64,000 nucleotides of DNA from contig JALHLQ010000017.1 in assembly GCA_022844485.1 (NCBI GenBank), forward strand, positions 27,914 to 91,913. The letters run 5' to 3'. The notes beneath the pieces are model-generated. The model saw nothing but the letters and a program-made list of their open reading frames with translations. It was not told where the DNA came from and made no database searches. Below, in pieces: positions 50,749 to 64,000 of this stretch (positions are counted from its first letter, which is position 1; every line of letters starts with the position of its first letter). A program made the translations under genes and the position numbers. Origin of the DNA: Xanthobacteraceae bacterium (GTDB lineage: Bacteria > Pseudomonadota > Alphaproteobacteria > Rhizobiales > Xanthobacteraceae).

Positions 50749-51011
50749 CGTTCGCCTTTTCCCTCTCGGCCCTTGAAGGCCGTCGTTAACTCTGCCCCGC
50801 GACGGTTCGTCCGCGCGCGCAAAACGAAACGCGCCATCCGCCCGCGAGGACGGGGGGCGCTCTTTCATCCCAGAGGACCGCCACGCCAAAACGAGCGGTC
50901 TTGCACTCCAAAACTGACGTTTATGTCAGCGGCAGCGTTTGAGGCTTCGTGGGTCGAGGCGCTTGGACGCGCCCGAACGAGAAGGCTCACCGCCTGCCGG
51001 AAAGTGGGGGG
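50749..51011 (-). other. Long untranslated leader upstream of rpsL
   Basis: This gap shows no convincing coding region. If the promoter candidate at 51012–51040 is real, it would give a leader of about 255 bases before the rpsL start. It contains a short inverted repeat, CTGAC (50914–50918) and GTCAG (50925–50929). Such a length leaves room for translational autoregulation of the str operon, but no known leader motif was recognised. Confidence 0.4.
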
Positions 51012-51040
51012 TATGTATCGGCGGGGTAGAACGAAGTCAA
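51012..51040 (-). promoter_or_regulatory. Sigma70-type promoter candidate for the str operon
   Basis: Reading leftward, CTTGACT puts a -35 TTGACT at 51035–51040, a 17-base spacer, and TACATA as -10 at 51012–51017. CTTGAC is the strongly conserved core of alphaproteobacterial housekeeping promoters, and the spacing is ideal. It points at rpsL with no gene in between. Confidence 0.6.
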
Positions 51041-51148
51041 GCGTTTAGCCTGGAACGCGCCTCCATCCGGCGCCGAATTGCCGGTTCGCGCCGCATATCG
51101 CCACCTAATCCTGGCGGAACGAGGCGGCGTAGTTTCGAACAGGTCCCA

Positions 51149-51207
51149 GAAATGACTTGGGGCGGTTTCCCGCCCCTATGAAATGACTTGGGGCGGTTTC
51201 CCGCCCC
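51149..51207. repeat. Tandem duplication of a 31-bp hairpin unit
   Basis: A 28-base block starting GAAATGACTTGGGGCGG is present at 51149–51176 and again, identical, at 51180–51207, giving a 31-bp period. Each copy folds GGGGCGG with CCGCCCC around a TTTC loop. The pair begins 27 bp past the stop of the small secreted-protein gene and upstream of the str promoter, so it may act as a double terminator or insulator. Confidence 0.8.
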
Positions 51208-51233
51208 AATGAGTTTCGTGATCGGGCCTGGCC

Positions 51234-51422
51234 CTAGAAACCTGCGGTATCGCAGGATCCTTTACGCCCGTAGCCCTCGTCGGTCTGACAACCGTTGGGG
51301 TAGGTCGGCCAGGATGCCGCGACGCCGTTGCGGTCCTGCTGCCGCTGCGCTTGCGCCGGTGTGACGGCGAGAACAGCCGCTATTGCGATGACCGAAGAGA
51401 CGACACCGATAACTTTCAACAT
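51234..51422 (-). CDS. Small secreted two-cysteine protein between rpoC and the str operon
   Basis: This encodes 62 residues. A signal peptide (LKVIGVVSSVIAIAAVLAVTPAQAQ) leaves a mature peptide of about 37 residues with two cysteines, in NGCQTDEGYG and GSCDTAGF, which probably pair. A strong ribosome binding site, GAGGAGGAG, sits just upstream of the ATG at 51422. Hairpins on both sides (51558–51585 and 51149–51207) suggest a separate transcript. I recognise no family. Its role is unknown; a periplasmic peptide is predicted. Confidence 0.65.
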   Translation of the reverse strand: MLKVIGVVSSVIAIAAVLAVTPAQAQRQQDRNGVAASWPTYPNGCQTDEGYGRKGSCDTAGF

Positions 51423-51557
51423 GGACTCCTCCTCTGGTACGCACTCGGGGGTGAGCGCACGGTCTTGATAAAGGAGAGGTCCGGTTTTCGATGTGAGCGG
51501 CTTCACACCGAATCAAGAAAATACACAAACTTTCCGAGAAACGGCTGCGAGCATGGA

Positions 51558-51585
51558 CGAAGGGCCGCCCGAAAGCGGCCCTTCG
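51558..51585 (-). terminator. 11-bp hairpin downstream of rpoC
   Basis: CGAAGGGCCGC (51558–51568) and GCGGCCCTTCG (51575–51585) form a perfect stem with a CCGAAA loop. It begins 19 bases after the rpoC stop in the direction of transcription. No T run follows immediately, so termination efficiency is uncertain, but the position fits the end of the rpoBC operon. Confidence 0.7.
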
Positions 51586-51604
51586 CAGTCAGATAGCGTG
51601 CGGC

Positions 51605-55798
<4,194 letters not shown>

Positions 55799-55849
55799 TG
55801 CATTCTCCTTGCCGGTGCTGCGCCGGCGTGGCCTTTATCTCTCGGTTGC

Positions 55850-55878
55850 GTCATGGCCAGGCCGGGCCCGGCCATGAC
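55850..55878. repeat. 9-bp stem-loop between rpoB and rpoC
   Basis: GTCATGGCC (55850–55858) and GGCCATGAC (55870–55878) form a perfect stem around a CG-rich loop. I recall similar GTCATGGCCGGGC...GGCCATGAC elements as a common repeat in Bradyrhizobium genomes. It falls in the only gap of the rpoB–rpoC message and may set mRNA processing or stability. Confidence 0.6.
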
Positions 55879-55899
55879 TTCAGGCGTTCCGCCTGTCTG

Positions 55900-60015
<4,116 letters not shown>

Positions 60016-60199
60016 TGTATGTGTGTCCCGCTCCATCACGCCGCCCTGCGGCGACGGGGCTCCCGGAAGCCGAAATGGCTTTAGCCGGGGTGTTTGAATG
60101 TGGCCTGACGCCGCCCGACGCGCTGGCCTTAATTCCTACTCGCTTCAATCGGGGCGTTGCCCCAACCATCCTCTGTGTTCGTCGCTTCTCGCAGCGATG

Positions 60200-60235
60200 T
60201 GGGGCGATTCCGGGTGCTTGCGTACCCGGAATCGC
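60200..60235 (-). promoter_or_regulatory. 14-bp perfect hairpin in the rplL–rpoB gap
   Basis: GGGCGATTCCGGGT (60200–60213) pairs perfectly with ACCCGGAATCGCCC (60222–60235) around an eight-base loop. It begins 16 bases after the rplL stop. In Escherichia coli the same junction holds an attenuator and RNase III processing site that lower rpoBC relative to L10/L12. The position and strength suggest a counterpart here. A smaller hairpin, GGGGC–GCCCC, lies at 60151–60163. Confidence 0.7.
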
Positions 60236-60251
60236 CCTCACCCGATCACGA

Positions 60252-60629
60252 TTACTTTAGGTCGACCTTGGCGCCGACCTTCTCAAGCTGCGCCTTGATC
60301 TTGTTGGCCTCGTCCTTGGCTACGCCTTCCTTCACGTTCTTGGGCGCTCCCTCGACGAGGTCCTTGGCTTCCTTCAGCCCAAGCCCGGTGATCGCGCGCA
60401 CTTCCTTGATCACCTCGATCTTCTTGTCCCCAGCAGCGGCGAGCACGACGGTGAATTCCGTCTTTTCCTCGACCGCTGGAGCCGCGGCTCCGCCACCCGG
60501 GGCCGCCGCGACTGCGACCGCGGCCGCCGCTGAGACGCCCCACTTCTCTTCGAGCATCTTCGCAAGCTCGGCCGCCTCGAGGACGGTGAGGTTGGAGAGA
60601 TCCTCTGCCAGTTTGGATAGATCAGCCAT
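60252..60629 (-). CDS. rplL: 50S ribosomal protein L7/L12
   Basis: L12 forms the flexible stalk that recruits translation factors. The 125-residue protein has an N-terminal dimerisation part ([30 protein letters not shown]), an Ala/Gly/Pro hinge, and the C-terminal domain [41 protein letters not shown]. It follows rplJ by 50 bp. Confidence 0.98.
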   Translation of the reverse strand: MADLSKLAEDLSNLTVLEAAELAKMLEEKWGVSAAAAVAVAAAPGGGAAAPAVEEKTEFTVVLAAAGDKKIEVIKEVRAITGLGLKEAKDLVEGAPKNVKEGVAKDEANKIKAQLEKVGAKVDLK

Positions 60630-60679
60630 TGATATAGGTCCTTTTTCGGTTCGAAACAGATGCGGTTAGCGGAAGAGCG

Positions 60680-61198
60680 TCACGCTGCTTCGCTCTTGTC
60701 GGCATAGGCCTGCACCACCCGGGCCAGCTTCGCCGCGGGGGCGGTGAGCACTTGCGCCACCTTGGTTGCCGGCGCCTGAATGAGGCCAACGAGCTTGGCC
60801 CGCAGCTCATCCAGCGACGGCAGGGCGGCGAGTGCCTTCACGCCATCCGGGTTCAGGGCGGTCTTGCCCATCGCTCCGCCCAGGATCACGAGTTTCTCGT
60901 GCACCTTGGCGAAATCGACGGCCACTTTCGGAGCCGCGACCGGATCGCTGGAGTAAGCGATCAGGGTCGGCCCCTTCATCAGGGGCGCGATGCTCGCGAC
61001 TTCCGTGCCTTCAAGAGCGATCTTGGCGAGACGGTTTTTTGCGACCTTCACGGAGCCGCCTGCCTGCTGCATCTGCCGACGCAGCGTCTGCATTTGGCCA
61101 ACGGTCAGGCCGGAGTAGTGAGCCACCACAACGACGTTCGTGGTCTTGAAGACCTCGCTCATCGTTGCAACGAGCTCTTTCTTTTCCGTCCGATCCAC
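60680..61198 (-). CDS. rplJ: 50S ribosomal protein L10
   Basis: L10 anchors the L12 dimers to the ribosome and represses its own message in Escherichia coli. The 172-residue product has [61 protein letters not shown] and a C-terminal L12-binding helix. The GTG at 61198 is preceded by AAGAGGA, and longer frames lack similarity. A large structured leader lies upstream. Confidence 0.96.
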   Translation of the reverse strand: MDRTEKKELVATMSEVFKTTNVVVVAHYSGLTVGQMQTLRRQMQQAGGSVKVAKNRLAKIALEGTEVASIAPLMKGPTLIAYSSDPVAAPKVAVDFAKVHEKLVILGGAMGKTALNPDGVKALAALPSLDELRAKLVGLIQAPATKVAQVLTAPAAKLARVVQAYADKSEAA

Positions 61199-61564
61199 GT
61201 GGATCCTCTTTCCGGTTGGCAGCCCGCGTCTCACACGAGGGCTGCCGGTTGCGGGTTGCCGCCGCACGAAGGCGTTTTGGCCTTCAGGCGTCGGCGTTGC
61301 ACTTCAGCCCTGTCCCCTGAATGAGCTTGCGCCCGCTCAGGTCTTCGCGGTTCGAACCGAATCGGTTGCCCGAATTCGTCTCTTCCCCATCTGTGCAGGC
61401 CCTTGTCGAATTAAGCGAAGCACCGCTTCGCGCCTGCAGTCTCGGACAGGACAGTCCGAGCTTCCGCTCGGACTTCCCCGGCCCGGTTACCCGGTCCGGA
61501 ACTCGTTCTGGAGGGATCCGGGTTTGACCCGGACCGCCAGATATAGGCGTTCAATCCTCGCTTG
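61199..61564 (-). promoter_or_regulatory. Structured rplJL leader (L10-leader candidate)
   Basis: This 366-bp gap has no gene. Near rplJ, GGCAGCCC (61218–61225) and GGGCTGCC (61239–61246) form an eight-bp stem close to the ribosome binding site. Further upstream, GTCCGAGC (61454–61461) and GCTCGGAC (61466–61473) form another with a TTCC loop. A third pairing of CCGGGT with ACCCGG is visible near 61515–61535. Multiple stems in front of rplJ fit a leader bound by L10–L12 for autoregulation. The correspondence to the known L10 leader is inferred. Confidence 0.6.
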
Positions 61565-62263
61565 TTACCCCCCCAACACCGTGGAGGGCTCGACTTTGAC
61601 GCCGGGGCCCATGGTCGAGGAAATCGCAATTCTCTCGACGTAAGTTCCTTTGGCCCCGGACGGCTTCGCCTTTTGCACCGCGTCGGCAAAGGCGCGGATG
61701 TTTTCGACCAGCTTGTCCTCGGGGAAGGAGGCCTTGCCGACCCCGGCATGGACGATCCCCGCCTTCTCGACGCGGAATTCGACCGAGCCGCCCTTGGCGC
61801 CCTTCACAGCGGCGGTCACGTCCATCGTCACCGTGCCGACCTTCGGATTCGGCATCAGCCCGCGCGGCCCTAATACCTTACCGAGACGGCCGACCAGCGG
61901 CATCATGTCGGGGGTGGCGATACAGCGGTCGAATTCGATGGTGCCGCCTTGTACTTTCTCGACAAGATCCTCCGCGCCGACGATATCGGCGCCCGCCGCG
62001 CGCGCCTCATCGGCCTTTGCGCCGCGTGCAAACACCGCGACGCGCTGCGAGCGGCCGGAGCCATTCGGCAGGTTGACGACGCCGCGGACCATCTGGTCCG
62101 CGTGGCGCGGATCGACGCCGAGGTTCATCGCGACCTCGACGGTCTCGTCGAACTTGGTCTTCGCACGCTCCTTGATCATTTTCACCGCTTCGGGAAGCGG
62201 ATAGAGCTTCGTGCGATCGACGCCTTCGCGGGCCGAGCGGTAGCGTTTTCCGTGCTGTGCCAT
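61565..62263 (-). CDS. rplA: 50S ribosomal protein L1
   Basis: L1 forms the mobile L1 stalk at the E site. The 232-residue protein includes [34 protein letters not shown], the [31 protein letters not shown] signature and a [20 protein letters not shown] end. It follows rplK with only three bases between the genes, as usual for an rplKA pair. Confidence 0.97.
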   Translation of the reverse strand: MAQHGKRYRSAREGVDRTKLYPLPEAVKMIKERAKTKFDETVEVAMNLGVDPRHADQMVRGVVNLPNGSGRSQRVAVFARGAKADEARAAGADIVGAEDLVEKVQGGTIEFDRCIATPDMMPLVGRLGKVLGPRGLMPNPKVGTVTMDVTAAVKGAKGGSVEFRVEKAGIVHAGVGKASFPEDKLVENIRAFADAVQKAKPSGAKGTYVERIAISSTMGPGVKVEPSTVLGG

Positions 62264-62266
62264 GGC

Positions 62267-62695
62267 TTACTCCACCACCTCGAGGCCCATCGAGCGCGCC
62301 GAGCCCTCGACCATCCGCATGGCGGCGTCGACATCGGCGCAGTTGAGGTCCTTCATCTTCTTCTCGGCAATCTCGCGGACCTGGTCGCGCGTCACGCGCC
62401 CGGCGCTGCCGCGGCCTGGGGTCTTCGAGCCGGACTCGATCTTCGCTGCCTTCTTGAGGAAGTGCGACACGGGCGGGGTGCGCATCTCGAACGTGAACGA
62501 TCGGTCCTGATAGATCGTGATCACGACCGGGATAGGCGCGCCCTTTTCCATTTGCTGGGTCTGCGCGTTGAACGCCTTGCAAAACTCCATGATGTTGAGG
62601 CCGCGCTGGCCCAAAGCCGGTCCAATCGGGGGAGACGGGTTCGCCGCCCCCGCCGGAACCTGAAGCTTCAGGTAGCCGGTAACTTTCTTCGCCAT
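62267..62695 (-). CDS. rplK: 50S ribosomal protein L11
   Basis: L11 forms the GTPase-associated region of 23S rRNA. The 142-residue product begins [46 protein letters not shown] and ends with [34 protein letters not shown]. Length and start are standard. It lies 120 bp downstream of nusG. Confidence 0.97.
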   Translation of the reverse strand: MAKKVTGYLKLQVPAGAANPSPPIGPALGQRGLNIMEFCKAFNAQTQQMEKGAPIPVVITIYQDRSFTFEMRTPPVSHFLKKAAKIESGSKTPGRGSAGRVTRDQVREIAEKKMKDLNCADVDAAMRMVEGSARSMGLEVVE

Positions 62696-62792
62696 TCACT
62701 CGCTCCTTCGCCGGATTGTCCGGCTTCTGAGTTTTGTGGTGCGGACGAGAACGGTTGGCGGCCGCCCGGTCCTCCCACATCGTCTCCCCCTC

Positions 62793-62808
62793 TCCCCGTT
62801 TTCGGGGA
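62793..62808. other. Small stem-loop between nusG and rplK
   Basis: TCCCCG (62793–62798) and CGGGGA (62803–62808) pair with a TTTT loop. It lies seven bases after the nusG stop in the direction of transcription. It has no downstream T run and may be only a REP-like hairpin of the CCTCTCCCC family also seen at 46528. Confidence 0.4.
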
Positions 62809-62815
62809 AGGTGAC

Positions 62816-63370
62816 TTACAACTTCTCCACCTGCCCAAACTCGAGCTCGACCGGCGTCGCGCGGCCGAAGATCGAGACAGCGACCTTCAAGCGCGAGCGG
62901 CCTTCGTCCACTTCTTCGACCACGCCGCTGAACGAGGCGAATGGCCCATCGGAAACGCGCACCTGCTCGCCGACCTCGAACGACACGGAGGGCTTCGGCC
63001 GCTCAATGCCTTCCTGCACCTGATGGAGGATCCGTTGCGCCTCCTGATCCGAGATCGGGAAGGGCTTATTGTCGGCGCCGAGAAAGCCCGTGACCTTCGG
63101 CGTATTCTTGATCAGGTGATAGGCTTCGTCGGTCAGGTCCATCTTCACGAGCACGTAGCCCGGAAAGAACTTCCGTTCGGCATCGACCTTTCGCCCGCGC
63201 CGCATTTCGACCACCTTTTCGGTGGGCACGAGCACTTCGTCGAACAGGTGCGCAAGCCCGCGCTGCTTCGCCTGCTCGCGAATGGACTCCGCCACCTTCT
63301 TCTCGAAATTCGAGTAGGCGTGCACAATGTACCAGCGCTTCGGCCTGGTGGTGACTTCTGCTTGGACCAT
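62816..63370 (-). CDS. nusG: Transcription termination/antitermination factor NusG
   Basis: NusG links RNA polymerase to ribosome protein S10 or to Rho. The 184-residue product has the NGN domain (RWYIVHAYSNFEKKVAESIRE, FFPGYVLVKMDLTDEAYHLI) and a C-terminal KOW domain (GEQVRVSDGPFASFSGVVEEVDEGRSRLKVAVSIFGR). Its start overlaps the secE stop by one base (TAATG). Confidence 0.97.
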   Translation of the reverse strand: MVQAEVTTRPKRWYIVHAYSNFEKKVAESIREQAKQRGLAHLFDEVLVPTEKVVEMRRGRKVDAERKFFPGYVLVKMDLTDEAYHLIKNTPKVTGFLGADNKPFPISDQEAQRILHQVQEGIERPKPSVSFEVGEQVRVSDGPFASFSGVVEEVDEGRSRLKVAVSIFGRATPVELEFGQVEKL

Positions 63371-63564
63371 TAACTGCCGATCCCCAAAATCGTCGTCACG
63401 GCGAACCGGATGATCTGGTCCGCAATCAAGAAGAAGACCGCGGCAACCGCGGCCATGACAAACACCATGGCGGTCGTGATGGCGGTCTCCCGGCGGGTCG
63501 GCCAGGTGACCTTTTGCGTTTCATCACGCACTTCCTGCAAGAATTCGAACGGGCTCTTGGCCAT
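63370..63564 (-). CDS. secE: Preprotein translocase subunit SecE
   Basis: SecE clamps SecY in the inner membrane. The 64-residue protein is the short, single-helix form: an amphipathic FEFLQEVRDETQKVTWPTRRET segment followed by one membrane helix (TTAMVFVMAAVAAVFFLIADQIIRF). It lies between tRNA-Trp and nusG, the usual place. Confidence 0.96.
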   Translation of the reverse strand: MAKSPFEFLQEVRDETQKVTWPTRRETAITTAMVFVMAAVAAVFFLIADQIIRFAVTTILGIGS

Positions 63565-63642
63565 TCTTTGTCCTGTTTGCCGCTCTCGAGCGGCGGCTCA
63601 ACCTCGGAGCACTGGCCCTCCCAAACCCGTCAGCGCGACCGC

Positions 63643-63719
63643 TGGCAGGAGTGGAGGGACTCGAACCCCCAACCCCCGGTTTTGGAGACCGGTGCTCTAG
63701 CCAGTTGAGCTACACTCCT
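63643..63719 (-). tRNA. tRNA-Trp (anticodon CCA)
   Basis: The minus strand reads AGGAGTGTAGCTCAACTGG at the 5' end. The acceptor stem pairs AGGAGTG with CACTCCT. The anticodon loop CTCCAAA gives anticodon CCA, so it decodes UGG. The T arm contains GGTTCGAGTCC, and the gene encodes its own CCA at 63643–63645. It lies just upstream of secE on the same transcript. Confidence 0.97.
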
Positions 63720-63761
63720 ACGTGTGATGGGCCGGCCGCCTCAGGCGTCTCCGGTCCGGGT

Positions 63762-63790
63762 TATATAAAGAAGAGTGGAAGTGGCGTCAC
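63762..63790 (-). promoter_or_regulatory. Sigma70-type promoter for tRNA-Trp–secE–nusG
   Basis: Reading leftward, GTGACG (63785–63790) is the -35, a 17-base spacer follows, and TATATA (63762–63767) is the -10. The tRNA starts about 43 bases past the -10. Spacing is ideal and both boxes are near consensus, making this the best promoter seen in the window. Confidence 0.7.
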
Positions 63791-63885
63791 CCCCGCTCTT
63801 CTCGATCAGTCGTACCTCCGCGCAATGCAGGGGTAGGGACAGGGACACGGCGCAAGCGCGCCCTTGCCCGCCCTGCAGCAGTTCC

Positions 63886-64000
63886 TCACTCGATAATCTT
63901 GGCGACGACGCCGGCGCCGACGGTGCGGCCGCCTTCGCGAATGGCGAAGCGAAGCTTCTCCTCCATCGCAATCGGCACAATCAGCGTCACTTCCATCGCC
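63886..64000 (-). CDS. tuf: Elongation factor Tu, second copy (3' end only)
   Basis: Only the last 37 codons and the stop lie in the window; the rest continues beyond the right edge. The 115 visible bases are identical to the 3' end of the other tuf gene at 46558, including [20 protein letters not shown]. The shared identity extends a few bases past the stop and then ends. Two near-identical tuf genes, one upstream of tRNA-Trp–secE, are common in proteobacteria and are kept alike by gene conversion. Confidence 0.95.
   Translation of the reverse strand, partial: AMEVTLIVPIAMEEKLRFAIREGGRTVGAGVVAKIIE

Noticed and set aside
51149..51207. CRISPR array
   Set aside because: There are only two copies separated by three bases, with no spacers and no cas genes.
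63741..63980. Small minus-strand frame at the right edge
   Set aside because: It is out of frame with the second tuf copy, which explains the sequence.

Overview
The window is a chromosomal stretch from a GC-rich alphaproteobacterium, most likely Hyphomicrobiales (Bradyrhizobiaceae/Xanthobacteraceae-like). The order tuf–tRNA-Trp–secE–nusG–rplKAJL–rpoBC–rpsLG–fusA–tuf–S10–spc–adk–alpha, the short-LID Adk, the ATP12-type chaperone and the CTTGAC-type promoters all fit this. No transposase, integrase, phage gene or CRISPR array was seen. Placement is inference from protein style and gene order; no database search was possible.

Bases 1–12.3 kb hold mixed housekeeping and accessory genes: an orphan FliN-like protein divergent from lipB, a lipoprotein, acylphosphatase and gamma-glutamylcyclotransferase, the alpha subunit of propionyl-CoA carboxylase, a ring-cleaving-dioxygenase-like VOC protein, a carboxylesterase, a DUF302 protein behind a sharp palindrome, a periplasmic ClpP-like protein, a secreted cyclase-family hydrolase, an orphan TRAP binding protein, a mini zinc-finger protein, and pccB.

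Bases 12.5–20.0 kb carry a large SAM–adenylate-cyclase–ATPase–TPR protein that converges on and overlaps a patatin-like protein with an altered catalytic dyad. FliK and an FlhB-C-terminal-like gene follow, then ATP12. Bases 20.3–25.3 kb hold a three-gene 2-oxoacid:ferredoxin oxidoreductase operon (GltD-like flavoprotein, alpha/gamma, beta) with an antisense antitoxin-like gene between alpha and beta. Bases 25.3–32.2 kb hold a leftward rluA-family–rarA–degP-like operon, an ankyrin protein and a membrane-fused spermidine-synthase-like protein.

Bases 32.2–64.0 kb form one leftward super-cluster for transcription and translation. Transcription starts behind the tuf copy at the right edge, from a clear sigma70-like promoter just ahead of tRNA-Trp (63762–63790). 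It runs through secE, nusG, rplK, rplA, rplJ, rplL, rpoB and rpoC and ends at an 11-bp hairpin. A small secreted protein and duplicated hairpins come next. A second promoter candidate then serves rpsL, rpsG, fusA and tuf, followed by the S10, spc and alpha operons down to rplQ. Leader and intercistronic stem-loops (rplJ leader, rplL–rpoB, rpoB–rpoC, rpoA–rplQ) are the main regulatory structures.

The best candidates for something undescribed are the patatin-like protein with Cys/Glu at the Ser/Asp positions paired with a nucleotide cyclase, the histone-H1-like tail on adenylate kinase, the antitoxin-like gene inside the KOR operon, and the small secreted protein with tandem hairpins between rpoC and the str operon.
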